NCBI RefSeq assembly: GCF_028583725.1 | Contig: NZ_CP110680.1 | Location: 3,100,001 to 3,164,000 of the forward strand | DNA from: Cellulomonas fimi | GTDB lineage: Bacteria > Actinomycetota > Actinomycetes > Actinomycetales > Cellulomonadaceae | Reading direction: 5' to 3' | Length of the DNA: 64,000 bases | In this document: positions 33,763 to 43,809 of the stretch, piece after piece | How positions within the stretch are numbered: position 1 is the first letter of the stretch | Layout of the letters: every line of letters begins with the position of its first letter | Translations under genes and position numbers: made by a program | Notes under the pieces: generated by a model | The model's database searches: none | Seen by the model: the letters and a program-made list of their open reading frames with translations, nothing else | Told to the model about the DNA's origin: nothing

Positions 33763-34847
33763 CGGCACCGCGTCACGTGCGCGGCGAGGGGCGGTCACGG
33801 TTGCCGGACGTCCGCCCGCTGGACCGGTTCCGCTCGATCAAGATCAAGCTCGGCGTGCTCGTCGCGGCGTCGGTCGCGCTGGCGTCGTTCATCACGTGGG
33901 TGGGGCTGTCGCAGTTCCACCTGGGCCCGAGCCGCACGCTGCCGATCGCGATCGCCCTGTCGCTCGTCGTGACGCAGCTGCTGGCGCGCGGCATGACGTC
34001 GCCGCTGCGGGAGATGACGCACGCGGCGGGCCGGATGGCCGACGGCGACTACAGCCAGCGGGTGCGCGCGACGAGCAACGACGAGGTCGGTCAGCTCGCC
34101 GAGGCGTTCAACACGATGTCCGACGACCTGGAGCAGGCGGACACGTTCCGGCGCGAGCTGGTCGCGAACGTCGCGCACGAGCTGCGCACGCCGGTGACGG
34201 CGCTCCAGGCGCAGCTGGAGAACATCGTCGACGGCGTGAGCGAGCCGGACCCGGTGACGATGCAGGCCGCGCTCGCGCAGACCGAGCGGCTCGGCCGGCT
34301 CGTGACCTACCTGCTCGACCTGTCCCGTCTGGAGGCGGGCGACGTGCCGCTGCAGATCGAGGAGGTCCGGCTCGACGACTTCCTGCACGAGGCGGCGGAC
34401 GGCGCGGCGCTCGTCGGGTCGTCGAAGCGGCTGACGTTCCCGGTGCGCGTCGAGCCCGCGGACCTCACGGTGGCCGCGGACCCGGAGCGCCTGCACCAGG
34501 TCGTCGCGAACCTCCTGCACAACGCCGTGCGGCACTCCCCGCCCGACGACGAGGTGCTGCTGGTCGCGTCGCGGGTGGGGACGGACGTGCGGATCGACGT
34601 GGTCGACCACGGGCCGGGCATCGCGCCGGAGCAGCGCGCGCACGTGTTCGAGCGGTTCGTGCGCGGCAACACCCCCGCGATCACCGGGCAGGGGTCGACG
34701 GGTGGCACGGGGCTGGGTCTGGCGATCGTGCGCTGGGCCGTCGACCTGCACGGCGGCCGGATCGAGGTCGCCGACGAGGGCCCGGGCTGCACCATGCGGG
34801 TGACGCTCCCCGGGCGCCCGACGACGGCCCGGACGCGCACGCCGTGA
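33759..34847 (+). CDS. Sensor histidine kinase
   Basis: This 362-residue kinase has two N-terminal membrane helices (about 30-50 and 60-76) enclosing a very short extracellular loop, then a HAMP domain (SPLREMTHAAGRMADGDYSQRV). The phospho-acceptor is His140 in NVAHELRTPV. ATPase boxes follow: N (LLHNAVRHS), G1 (DHGPGIAPE), F (VFERFVRG) and G2 (STGGTGLGLAI). The tiny sensory loop suggests it senses membrane or envelope state. It is cotranslated with the response regulator. Confidence 0.92.
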   Translation: MTAPRHVRGEGRSRLPDVRPLDRFRSIKIKLGVLVAASVALASFITWVGLSQFHLGPSRTLPIAIALSLVVTQLLARGMTSPLREMTHAAGRMADGDYSQRVRATSNDEVGQLAEAFNTMSDDLEQADTFRRELVANVAHELRTPVTALQAQLENIVDGVSEPDPVTMQAALAQTERLGRLVTYLLDLSRLEAGDVPLQIEEVRLDDFLHEAADGAALVGSSKRLTFPVRVEPADLTVAADPERLHQVVANLLHNAVRHSPPDDEVLLVASRVGTDVRIDVVDHGPGIAPEQRAHVFERFVRGNTPAITGQGSTGGTGLGLAIVRWAVDLHGGRIEVADEGPGCTMRVTLPGRPTTARTRTP

Positions 34848-34854
34848 ATCGCAT

Positions 34855-34875
34855 TGTTCTAGTCGCGCTAGAACA
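34855..34875. promoter_or_regulatory. 21-bp palindromic operator of the ABC exporter operon
   Basis: TGTTCTAG-TCGCG-CTAGAACA has perfect 8-bp arms and a 5-nt spacer, ending 1 nt before the -10 TAAGGT (34877-34882). The position over the -35 region is typical for a repressor site, and the sequence resembles GntR/YtrA-type operators. No such regulator gene is beside it. Confidence 0.7.
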
Positions 34876-34876
34876 G

Positions 34877-34882
34877 TAAGGT
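34877..34882 (+). promoter_or_regulatory. -10 hexamer TAAGGT of the ABC exporter operon
   Basis: TAAGGT ends 7 nt before the ATG at 34890, with no Shine-Dalgarno sequence; a leaderless mRNA is likely. Confidence 0.55.
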
Positions 34883-34889
34883 CACGGGC

Positions 34890-35845
<956 letters not shown>

Positions 35846-35846
<1 letters not shown>

Positions 35847-36658
35847 TGGGCGCGGCACTGAGGACCGAGTACCGCAAGCTCGTCACGACCCGCCTGTGGT
35901 GGGTCCTGCTGCTCGCGATGGTCGGCTACATGGCGTTCATCGCCCCCGTCATGGCGTTCGTCGTCACGCAGGGCGGCGACATGGGCACCGTCCCGGGCGG
36001 CGAGGGCGGCGGCCCCCTGCCGGCCGACGCGATCGTCCGCACCGTCTACACGATCGCGGTCACGCTCGGCTACACGTTCCCGCTCGTCGTGGGGACCCTC
36101 GCGGTCACGACGGAGTTCCGGCACCAGACGATCACGCCGACCCTGCTGGCCGAGCCGCGCCGCAGCGTCGTGCTCGGCGCCAAGCTCCTCGCGGGCGCGG
36201 TGCTCGGCCTCGTCTTCGGCGTCGTGGGCACGGCGACCGTCGCGGGCGCCGGTGCGCTGGTCGTGTCCCTCGCGGGCCAGCCGACGTACCTCGACCTCGC
36301 GTCGACATGGCGGGTGCTGGCGCTGTCCGCGGTGGCGCTGGCCCTGTGGGCCGTCGTGGGCGTCGGGTTCGGCAGCGTCCTGACCAACCAGGTCGCGGCG
36401 ATCGTCGTGATCCTCGCGTTCACGCAGTTCCTCGAGCCGCTGCTGCGGTTCGGGCTCGCCGCGACGTCATGGGGTGACGGCATCGCGCGGTTCTTCCCCG
36501 GGGCCGCGGCCGAGGCGCTGTCCGGCGGGAGCCTGTACGCCGAGATGGGGGCGACCCAGCTGCTCAGCCCCGTGCAGGGTGCGGCCGTCCTGATCGGGTA
36601 CGCGCTGCTCTTCGCGGCGATCGGGCGGTTCACGACGTTCCGCCGCGATATCACCTGA
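35846..36658 (+). CDS. ABC-2 type permease
   Basis: This 270-residue protein has six membrane helices of the ABC-2/YhgE-like class. RTEYRKLVTTRLWWVLLLAM is the start typical for such permeases, and VTTEFRHQTITPTLL is conserved in the group. It forms a two-gene exporter with the ATPase. The substrate is unknown. Confidence 0.88.
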
Positions 36659-36853
36659 CGGACCGGGCCCGTCTCGCATGCTGTCGGCCGCGGGCCAAGC
36701 CATGACCTCCGGAGGTCTCGGAGCGACCTCGGCTTGAGCCCGCGCCGACGGCGGCGTTGCCCGCCGTTGACCCTGGTGTGCCGACCAGGTGAAGACGGTC
36801 GGCAGATCGTCCGACGTGCCGCTCCCCCGCCGGGCTGACTCCCCGACAGGCCG

Positions 36854-36859
36854 TAATGT
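36854..36859 (+). promoter_or_regulatory. -10 hexamer TAATGT upstream of kgd
   Basis: TAATGT covers the upstream ATG at 36856, which therefore is unlikely to be the translation start; the leader to 36922 would be about 55 nt. Confidence 0.45.
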
Positions 36860-36921
36860 TGTCATCAACAGATCCGGCGACGACGCGGTCACGAACCGCA
36901 GCGGAAGTGGGCGATCCCAGC

Positions 36922-39900
36922 GTGACCCAGAAGGCGGAGCCTGACTCGACCCGTGCCGACTTCGGCGCGAACGAGTGGCTCGTGGACGAGCTGTACGAGC
37001 AGTTCAAGCAGGACCGGAACGCGGTGGACCCCGCGTGGTGGGACTTCTTCGAGGGCTACAAGCCCGGCGAGGCCGAGGCCCCGAGCGGGTCCAACGGGTC
37101 GCCGGCCCCGGCGGACGCGCCGCCGGCTCCCGCCCCGCAGCCGTCCCAGCCGTCCCCGGCCCCCGCCGGCGCTCCCGCGGCGAGCACCCCCGCGGCGCCC
37201 GCGCCGGCGCCGACGGCCGAGCCTCCCGCCATCACGTCGCCCATCGCGACCGCCCAGCCGGCCACCGCCCCCTACGCGCAGGTCGCGCAGCGCCCGACGC
37301 GCATCGAGGCCGCCGAGTCCGGCGACGACGTGCAGAAGCTCCGCGGCCCCGCCGCGCGCGTCGTCACCAACATGGCGGCGTCGCTCGAGGTCCCGACCGC
37401 GACGTCGGTCCGCGCGGTGCCGGCCAAGCTCATGGTCGACAACCGCATCGTCATCAACAACCACCTGGCCCGCGGTCGCGGCGGCAAGGTGTCGTTCACG
37501 CACCTCATCGGCTACGCCCTCGTCGAGGCCCTCGCCGACATGCCCGCGATGAACGCGGCGTACACGCTCGTCGACGGCAAGCCCGGCGTCCTGCAGCCCG
37601 CGCACGTCGCGCTCGGCATCGCGATCGACCTCGCGAAGCCCGACGGCACCCGCCAGCTCCTCGTGCCGTCGATCAAGAAGGCCGACACGCTCGACTTCGC
37701 GCAGTTCTGGACGGCCTACGAGGACGTCGTGCGCCGGGCGCGCGGCAACAAGCTCACGGTCGACGACTTCGCCGGCACGACGATCTCGCTCACCAACCCG
37801 GGCACGATCGGCACGGTCCACTCGGTCCCGCGCCTCATGCAGGGCCAGGGCACGATCGTCGGCGTCGGCGCGATGGACTACCCCGCCGAGTTCGCGGGCA
37901 CGTCCGAGGACCGCCTCAACGCGATGGGCGTCTCGAAGGTCCTCACGCTCACGAGCACGTACGACCACCGCATCATCCAGGGCGCGCAGTCCGGCGACTT
38001 CCTGCGCATCCTCGGCCTCAAGCTGCTCGGCGAGGACGGCTTCTACGACCGCGTGTTCGCGGCGCTGCGCGTCCCCTACGAGCCGGTGCGCTGGGTCCGC
38101 GACACGTCGAACGACCCCGACGACGAGGCGATGAAGCCCGCCCGCATCGGCGAGCTCATCCACGCGTACCGCTCGCGCGGGCACCTCATGGCGGACACCG
38201 ACCCGCTCGCCTACCGCCAGCGCAAGCACCCCGACCTCGACGTGCAGAACCACGGCCTCACGCTGTGGGACCTCGACCGCACGTTCCCGACGGGCGGGTT
38301 CACCGGCAAGCCGCGTGCGCGCCTGCGCGACGTGCTCGGCCTGCTCCGCGACTCGTACTGCCGGTCCATCGGCGTCGAGTACATGCACCTGCAGGACCCG
38401 CGCCAGCGCCGCTGGCTCCAGGAGCGCCTGGAGTCCGGCTACGCCCGCACGCCGCGCGAGGACCAGCTGCGCATCCTGCGCCGCCTCAACGCCGCCGAGG
38501 CGTTCGAGACGTTCCTGCAGACGAAGTACGTCGGCCAGAAGCGCTTCTCGCTCGAGGGCGGCGAGTCCGTGATCGCGCTGCTCGACGCGATCCTGTCGCG
38601 TGCCGCGGACAGCGGCCTCGACGAGGTCGGCATCGGCATGGCGCACCGCGGGCGGCTCAACGTGCTCGCGAACATCGCCGGCAAGTCGTACGCGCAGATC
38701 TTCAGCGAGTTCGAGGGCAACCAGGACCCGAAGTCGGTCCAGGGCTCGGGCGACGTCAAGTACCACCTCGGCACCGAGGGCACGTTCACCGCCGAGTCCG
38801 GCGCGACGACGCAGGTGTACCTCGCGGCGAACCCGTCGCACCTGGAGGCCGTCGACCCGGTGCTCGAGGGCATCGTGCGCGCCAAGCAGGACCGGATCGA
38901 CCTCGGCGGCGACGGGTTCTCCGTGCTGCCGATCCTCGTGCACGGCGACGCGGCCTTCGCGGGCCAGGGCGTCGTGTTCGAGACGCTCAACCTCGCGCAG
39001 CTGCGCGGGTACCGGACGGGCGGCACGATCCACGTCATCATCAACAACCAGGTCGGCTTCACCACCGGCCCGTCGTCGTCGCGCTCGTCGCAGTACGCGA
39101 CCGACGTGGTCAAGGGCCTGCAGGTGCCGGTGTTCCACGTCAACGGGGACGACCCCGAGGCGTGCGTGCGCGTCGCCGAGCTCGCGTTCGAGTACCGCGA
39201 GCAGTTCGACCGCGACGTCGTGATCGACATGCTGTGCTACCGCCGCCGCGGCCACAACGAGGGCGACGACCCGTCGATGACGCAGCCGCTCATGTACAAC
39301 CTCATCGAGGCGAAGCGCTCGGTCCGCAAGATCTACACCGAGACGCTCGTCGCGCGCGGCGACATCTCCCTGACCGAGGCCGAGCAGGCGCTGCAGGACT
39401 ACCAGCAGCAGCTCGAGCGCGTGTTCGCGGAGACCCGTGAGGACGGCTGGACGCCGCCGCCGGCCGAGGCCGAGGCCGTCGCCGGCCTGGAGCGCCCCGA
39501 GTCGCAGCTCGAGGACGCCGGCATCATGGTCGGCTGGAAGACCGCGGTCGACAAGGGCACGCTCGAGCGCATCGGCAAGGCGCACGTGCGTCCGCCGGAG
39601 GGCTTCACGGTCCACCCGAAGCTGCAGCAGCTCCTCGCCAAGCGCGAGCAGATGTCGCGCGACGGCGGCATCGACTGGGGCTTCGGCGAGCTCCTCGCGT
39701 TCGGCTCGCTCCTCATCGAGGGCACTCCCGTGCGTCTCGCCGGGCAGGACTCGCGACGCGGGACGTTCGTGCAGCGGCACGCGGTGTTCCACGACCGCGA
39801 GACCGGCGCCGAGTGGACGCCGCTGCTGTACCTGTCGGCCGACCAGGCGAAGTTCTGGGTCTACGACTCGTCGCTCTCGGAGTACGCGGCCCTGGGGTTC

Positions 39901-40692
39901 GAGTACGGCTACTCCGTCGAGCGCCCCGACGCGCTCGTGCTGTGGGAGGCGCAGTTCGGCGACTTCGTCAACGGCGCGCAGACCGTCATCGACGAGTTCA
40001 TCTCCTCCGCCGAGCAGAAGTGGGGCCAGCGCTCGTCCGTCGTGCTGCTGCTCCCCCACGGCTACGAGGGCCAGGGGCCGGACCACTCGTCGGCGCGCAT
40101 CGAGCGGTTCCTCCAGCTCGCCGCGGAGGACAACATGGTCATCGCGCAGCCGTCGACGCCCGCGTCGCACTTCCACCTGCTGCGGCGGCAGGCGTACCAC
40201 CGGCCGCGCAAGCCGCTCGTGGTGTTCACGCCGAAGTCGATGCTGCGCCTCAAGGCGGCGTCGTCGGCAGTCGAGGACTTCACGACCGGCACCTTCCGCC
40301 CGGTGATCGGCGACGACCTCGCCGCCGCCAAGGCCGGCCAGGTGAACCGCGTCGTCCTGTGCTCCGGCAAGGTCTACTGGGACCTGCTCGCCGAGCGCGT
40401 CAAGATCGGCGACGAGCACACCGCGATCGTGCGGTTCGAGCAGCTGTACCCGCTCGACGAGGAGTCGATCCGCGAGGCGCTCGCGCCCTACGGCGACGCC
40501 GAGCTCGTGTGGGTGCAGGACGAGCCCCGCAACCAGGGTCCGTGGACGTACCTGTCGACGCACCTGCCGCAGCTGATCGGCCGCGAGCTGCAGGTCGTGT
40601 CCCGCCCCGAGTCGGCGTCGCCGGCCGCCGGGTCCGCCAAGCAGCACCAGGCGCAGCAGGCGCGGCTCCTCGAGCAGGCGTACGCGCGCTGA
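36922..40692 (+). CDS. kgd: Multifunctional 2-oxoglutarate decarboxylase/dehydrogenase (E1-E2 fusion)
   Basis: This 1256-residue actinobacterial fusion enzyme acts at the 2-oxoglutarate step of the TCA cycle. The N-terminal E1o motif [15 protein letters not shown] is followed by a Pro/Ala linker of about 90 residues. The E2-type succinyltransferase domain ends in [19 protein letters not shown]. The thiamine-diphosphate E1 domain includes [36 protein letters not shown] and the transketolase-like C-terminal third. There is no lipoyl domain, as in mycobacterial Kgd. I chose the GTG at 36922 because the family begins a few residues before GANEWLV; starts at 36856 and 36907 are in frame. A strong terminator follows. 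Confidence 0.96.
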   Translation: MTQKAEPDSTRADFGANEWLVDELYEQFKQDRNAVDPAWWDFFEGYKPGEAEAPSGSNGSPAPADAPPAPAPQPSQPSPAPAGAPAASTPAAPAPAPTAEPPAITSPIATAQPATAPYAQVAQRPTRIEAAESGDDVQKLRGPAARVVTNMAASLEVPTATSVRAVPAKLMVDNRIVINNHLARGRGGKVSFTHLIGYALVEALADMPAMNAAYTLVDGKPGVLQPAHVALGIAIDLAKPDGTRQLLVPSIKKADTLDFAQFWTAYEDVVRRARGNKLTVDDFAGTTISLTNPGTIGTVHSVPRLMQGQGTIVGVGAMDYPAEFAGTSEDRLNAMGVSKVLTLTSTYDHRIIQGAQSGDFLRILGLKLLGEDGFYDRVFAALRVPYEPVRWVRDTSNDPDDEAMKPARIGELIHAYRSRGHLMADTDPLAYRQRKHPDLDVQNHGLTLWDLDRTFPTGGFTGKPRARLRDVLGLLRDSYCRSIGVEYMHLQDPRQRRWLQERLESGYARTPREDQLRILRRLNAAEAFETFLQTKYVGQKRFSLEGGESVIALLDAILSRAADSGLDEVGIGMAHRGRLNVLANIAGKSYAQIFSEFEGNQDPKSVQGSGDVKYHLGTEGTFTAESGATTQVYLAANPSHLEAVDPVLEGIVRAKQDRIDLGGDGFSVLPILVHGDAAFAGQGVVFETLNLAQLRGYRTGGTIHVIINNQVGFTTGPSSSRSSQYATDVVKGLQVPVFHVNGDDPEACVRVAELAFEYREQFDRDVVIDMLCYRRRGHNEGDDPSMTQPLMYNLIEAKRSVRKIYTETLVARGDISLTEAEQALQDYQQQLERVFAETREDGWTPPPAEAEAVAGLERPESQLEDAGIMVGWKTAVDKGTLERIGKAHVRPPEGFTVHPKLQQLLAKREQMSRDGGIDWGFGELLAFGSLLIEGTPVRLAGQDSRRGTFVQRHAVFHDRETGAEWTPLLYLSADQAKFWVYDSSLSEYAALGFEYGYSVERPDALVLWEAQFGDFVNGAQTVIDEFISSAEQKWGQRSSVVLLLPHGYEGQGPDHSSARIERFLQLAAEDNMVIAQPSTPASHFHLLRRQAYHRPRKPLVVFTPKSMLRLKAASSAVEDFTTGTFRPVIGDDLAAAKAGQVNRVVLCSGKVYWDLLAERVKIGDEHTAIVRFEQLYPLDEESIREALAPYGDAELVWVQDEPRNQGPWTYLSTHLPQLIGRELQVVSRPESASPAAGSAKQHQAQQARLLEQAYAR

Positions 40693-40701
40693 CGCCCGAC
40701 G

Positions 40702-40741
40702 CGAACCCCTCGGCCCTCCTCGTGAGGTGCCGGGGGGTTCG
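40702..40741. terminator. Bidirectional terminator after kgd
   Basis: A 13-bp stem (40702-40714 with 40729-40741, one G-T pair) lies between convergent genes; the loop holds a further CCTC/GAGG pairing. Confidence 0.75.
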
Positions 40742-40758
40742 TCGTCTCTCGGGCCCGC

Positions 40759-41028
40759 TCAGGGCGTCGTGACGGACTCGGGTTCGCCTGCGGGGCCGAG
40801 CTTCCCGAGGCGGAGCCGCGCGAGGTCGTAGCCACCGGCCGCGGCGATGCCCGCGAGGCCGGCGGCCAGCAGCACGCGCAGGACGACGTCGTCCTCGACG
40901 ACGAGCGCCGCACCGGCGAGGAGCGCGTAGCCCACGGCCAGGGCCACGCGTCCACGCGGCGACTTCTGCGCCTTCATGCCGGCGAGCACGAGCGCGAGGG
41001 CCGCGTAGGGGTACCAGGAGAGATCCAT
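40759..41028 (-). CDS. Small membrane protein, unknown function
   Basis: This 89-residue protein has about three hydrophobic segments (YPYAALALVLAGM, ALAVGYALLAGAALVV, VLLAAGLAGIAAAGGY) and a short C-terminal tail. The ATG at 41028 has GGGAAGG upstream. I recognise no family. Confidence 0.65.
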   Translation of the reverse strand: MDLSWYPYAALALVLAGMKAQKSPRGRVALAVGYALLAGAALVVEDDVVLRVLLAAGLAGIAAAGGYDLARLRLGKLGPAGEPESVTTP

Positions 41029-41169
41029 GGGCCTTCCCGTCGATGGACGGCATCGGTGCGTCGATGACGCGTGTCCCGACCGTGCCGGCGCGCCGAGCAT
41101 GCCAGGTCGCCGCGTGCGCCGTGGGCCGTTCGGCCGTGCCGTCGCCGGGACGGGACGGGCGGCGGGGTG

Positions 41170-42126
41170 TCAGCCGACGGGGACGTCGACGGCGAACGTC
41201 CGGCGGTACGCCTGCGGGCTCGTGCCGAGAGTGCGGGCGAAGTGGTGCCGCAGGACGGCGGCGGTGCCGAAGCCGCACAGACGGGCGATCTCCTCGACGG
41301 TCGCGTCGGAGCGCTCGAGCATCTCCTGCGCGCGCACGAGCCGCTGGCGCGTGATCCACGCGGCGGGCGTCGTGCCGGTCTCGGACTTGAACCGCCGTGC
41401 GAAGGTGCGCTCGGAGACGAACGCGCGCGCGGCGAGGTCGGGGACGGTGAGCTCCTGGTCGAGGTTCTCGACCATCCACGCGAGCAGCGGGGCGAGCGTG
41501 TCGGCGTCGCACGGGAGCGGCGTGTCGACGTACTGCGCCTGACCGCCGTCGCGGTGGGGCGGCACGACCATGCGGCGGGCGACGGCCGAGGCCATCGCGG
41601 CACCGAGCTCGCGCCGGACCAGGTGGAGGGCCGCGTCGATGCCCGCGGCGGTGCCCGCGCTCGTGATGACGCGGTCGTCGTCGACGTAGAGCACGGCCGG
41701 GTCGATCACGGCGGCCGGGAAGCGGCGCGCGAGCTCGGTCGTGTACATCCAGTGCGTCGTGCAGCGGCGGCCGTCGAGCAGACCCGCCTCGCCGAGGGCG
41801 AAGGCACCGCTGCAGATGCTCATGACCCAGGCGCCGCGGGCGTGCGCCCGGCGCAGGGTGTCGAGGACGGCGTCGGGGACGCGCGTGGGCTCGCCGTAGG
41901 CGGTCATGACGACGAGGTCGACGTCCTCGGCGGCCTCGAGGCCGTGCTCGACGAGCAGCGAGAAGCCGGCCTTCGTCGTGACGGGTCCGGGCTCCGGGGC
42001 GCACACCGCGAAGTCGAAGCGGGGCCCGCCCGTGTCGGTGCGGTCGATCCCGAACACCTCGCACGTGACGCCGAGCTCGAAGGGCGCGGTGTTCGGCAGG
42101 ACGATCGCGGCGACGGAGCGGAGCAT
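41170..42126 (-). CDS. GlxA-family AraC-type transcriptional regulator
   Basis: This 318-residue regulator has an N-terminal DJ-1/PfpI-like domain (residues about 5-180; VVMTAYGEPTRVPD, ICSGAFALGEAGLLDG with the nucleophile-elbow Cys) and a C-terminal AraC helix-turn-helix pair (FVSERTFARRFKSETGTTP, EIARLCGFGTAAVLRHHFARTLGTSPQAYR). Proteins of this type often control nitrogen- or amine-compound use. The ATG at 42126 follows GATACT by 6 nt. The three repeated sites in its promoter region suggest autoregulation and control of the divergent small gene. Confidence 0.9.
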   Translation of the reverse strand: MLRSVAAIVLPNTAPFELGVTCEVFGIDRTDTGGPRFDFAVCAPEPGPVTTKAGFSLLVEHGLEAAEDVDLVVMTAYGEPTRVPDAVLDTLRRAHARGAWVMSICSGAFALGEAGLLDGRRCTTHWMYTTELARRFPAAVIDPAVLYVDDDRVITSAGTAAGIDAALHLVRRELGAAMASAVARRMVVPPHRDGGQAQYVDTPLPCDADTLAPLLAWMVENLDQELTVPDLAARAFVSERTFARRFKSETGTTPAAWITRQRLVRAQEMLERSDATVEEIARLCGFGTAAVLRHHFARTLGTSPQAYRRTFAVDVPVG

Positions 42127-42132
42127 GCCGTC

Positions 42133-42162
42133 AGTATCGCCGCACCAGTGGCAGAAACTCAA
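42133..42162 (-). promoter_or_regulatory. Promoter of the GlxA-type regulator gene
   Basis: TTGAGT (42157-42162), an 18-bp spacer and GATACT (42133-42138) lie on the minus strand; GATACT ends 6 nt before the ATG at 42126. Confidence 0.55.
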
Positions 42163-42221
42163 CGGTCAGCGTCGGTTCTGCCACTCGTGGCGCTTGATCG
42201 ATGGTCGCAGACTTTCTGCCA
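42147..42221. promoter_or_regulatory. Three copies of a TTCTGCCACT site between the GlxA-type gene and the divergent small gene
   Basis: AGTGGCAGAA (42147-42156, inverted), TTCTGCCACT (42176-42185) and TTCTGCCA (42214-42221). The first fills the spacer of the regulator's promoter, and the last ends at the A of the small gene's ATG. They are likely binding sites of the AraC-type regulator. Confidence 0.65.
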
Positions 42222-42394
42222 TGACCACTTTCTGGATCCTCGTCGCACTCGCCGCCGCGGCCTGGTGGGTCGCCCGCCTCGTCACGACCCTCCGCGGCGA
42301 CGGTCTCGGCACCACGCCGCCCCCGTCGTCCCACGCCGACTGGACCGACGCCACGTCGGACCTGCCCTCCGAGCCGTTCCGCGTCGCCGGCTGA
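42221..42394 (+). CDS. Small membrane protein (57 residues)
   Basis: ATG at 42221; MTTFWILVALAAAAWWVARLV is one membrane helix, followed by a polar tail rich in Ser, Thr and Asp. It is divergent from the GlxA-type regulator, with the putative regulator sites in between. No known family. Confidence 0.55.
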   Translation: MTTFWILVALAAAAWWVARLVTTLRGDGLGTTPPPSSHADWTDATSDLPSEPFRVAG

Positions 42395-42536
42395 GCGCGG
42401 GGCGCCACCCGCGTCCGCACCGCACCACGGTCGGGCGACAGGCCCACCGATGAGCCGCGTCCCGCGCCCCCGCCCTGCGACACTGGTCCGCAGGACGGTG
42501 CCGCGGGCACCGCACGACGGCGAAGGTGAGGGCAGG

Positions 42537-43130
42537 GTGGGCGAGCTGCGGCTGGCCGTGGTCGGCGACGAGCTGGCCGCCGGCGTCGGCGACCCGAAGG
42601 GACTCGGGTGGGTCGGACGCGTCGTCGCCCGCACCCCCACGCCGGACCCGCTGACCGCCCTCACGCTCGCCGTCCCCGGGGAGACGACGTCCGGGCTCGG
42701 CGCCCGGTGGGAGGACGAGGTGGGCCGTCGCCTCTCCGCCGACGCCGACAACCGCCTCGTGGTGGCTCTCGGCCGCGCCGACGTCGACGCGAACCTGTCG
42801 CTCGCGCGCAGCCGCCTCAACCTCGCCAACATCCTCGACGTCGCCGAGCAGCGCCGGATCCCCGCGTTCGTCGTCGGCCCTCCCCCCGGCTCGACCGCGG
42901 ACTCCGAGAAGCTCGCCGACCTGTCGGCCGCGTTCGCCGACGTCGCGACGCGCCGACGCGTCCCCTACGTCGACACGTTCACGCCGCTGGCCGCGCACGA
43001 CCAGTGGCTCGGCGACCTCGCCGCCGGCAACGGGCTCCTGCCGGGCCAGGCGGGCTACGGCCTCATCGCGTGGCTGGTCCTGCACACCGGCTGGCACGCC
43101 TGGCTGGGCCTGCCGGACGACGCCGCCTGA
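42537..43130 (+). CDS. SGNH/GDSL-like protein with Glu in place of the catalytic Ser
   Basis: This 197-residue protein of the SGNH fold starts with RLAVVGDELAAGVGDPKGLGWVGRV. The first block is GDEL, not GDSL: the nucleophile position (residue 12) is Glu. VVALGRADVDANLSLARSRLNL replaces the usual GxND block. It is therefore probably not a classical esterase; it may bind or have another chemistry. The GTG at 42537 has GAGG nearby; an ATG at 42450 is in frame but adds a basic, unrelated stretch. A strong terminator follows. Confidence 0.75.
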   Translation: MGELRLAVVGDELAAGVGDPKGLGWVGRVVARTPTPDPLTALTLAVPGETTSGLGARWEDEVGRRLSADADNRLVVALGRADVDANLSLARSRLNLANILDVAEQRRIPAFVVGPPPGSTADSEKLADLSAAFADVATRRRVPYVDTFTPLAAHDQWLGDLAAGNGLLPGQAGYGLIAWLVLHTGWHAWLGLPDDAA

Positions 43131-43153
43131 CCTGCCCGCGCGCACGGACGCAC

Positions 43154-43192
43154 GACGACGCCCGCACCCTCCCGTCGGGTGCGGGCGTCGTC
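43154..43192. terminator. Bidirectional 16-bp hairpin terminator
   Basis: A perfect stem (43154-43169 with 43177-43192) with a 7-nt loop separates the convergent GDSL-like and PadR genes. Confidence 0.85.
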
Positions 43193-43197
43193 CCGCC

Positions 43198-43809
43198 TCA
43201 GCGCAGGGTCTGGCGGACGGCGGCGAGCGCCGTGTCGAGCACGGTCCGCAGCGTGTCGACCGTGAGCTGCTCGACCTTGCCCTGCGCGTCGGCGCGGCGC
43301 AGGTCGGCGCGCAGCTCGTCGCGGAACCGGCCGAGCATCGCCTCGGCGTCGGTGCGCCGGACGTGCGAGGCGGCGTGCTCGTCGGTCGGGGCGGGCGGCT
43401 GGTGCTGGACGGCGGTGGCGCGCGCCTGCTGCGCGGCCGCGGCGAGGTCGGCACGGAGGCCGCGCATCTCGCCACGCACGTCGGCGCGGACGGACGCGGC
43501 GCGGTCACGCACGGTCTCGGCGATGCCCTCCTCCAGGTCGGCCAGGTCGGCCTCGCGGGCGGCGAGCTCGGCGCGGCCGGCGTCGGTGAGCGAGTACGTG
43601 CTCTTGCGCTCCTCGTCGACCCGGACGACGAGCCCCTCCTCCTCCAGCCGGGCGAGGCGCGGGTAGATCGTGCCGGCGCTCGGACGGTAGGTGCCGCCGA
43701 ACCGGTCGGACAGCGCGGTGATGAGCTCGTAGCCGTGCTTGGGGCCGGACTCCAGCAGGGACAGCAGGTAGAGCCGCAGCTGCCCGTGCGCGAACACCGG
43801 TGCCATCAT
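43198..43809 (-). CDS. PadR-family transcriptional regulator
   Basis: This 203-residue PadR protein has a winged helix at the N terminus (FAHGQLRLYLLSLLESGPKHGYELI, SAGTIYPRLARLEEEGLV, KSTYSLTDAGRAEL), then a long charged helical C-terminal part. Its ATG at 43809 overlaps the stop of the DUF4097 gene (ATGA), a pair commonly found together. It probably represses its own operon through the inverted repeat at 44627-44664. Confidence 0.9.
   Translation of the reverse strand: MMAPVFAHGQLRLYLLSLLESGPKHGYELITALSDRFGGTYRPSAGTIYPRLARLEEEGLVVRVDEERKSTYSLTDAGRAELAAREADLADLEEGIAETVRDRAASVRADVRGEMRGLRADLAAAAQQARATAVQHQPPAPTDEHAASHVRRTDAEAMLGRFRDELRADLRRADAQGKVEQLTVDTLRTVLDTALAAVRQTLR

Noticed and set aside
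36889..40647. Minus-strand open frame of about 1250 codons opposite kgd
   Set aside because: Antisense shadow; kgd on the plus strand has all family motifs.
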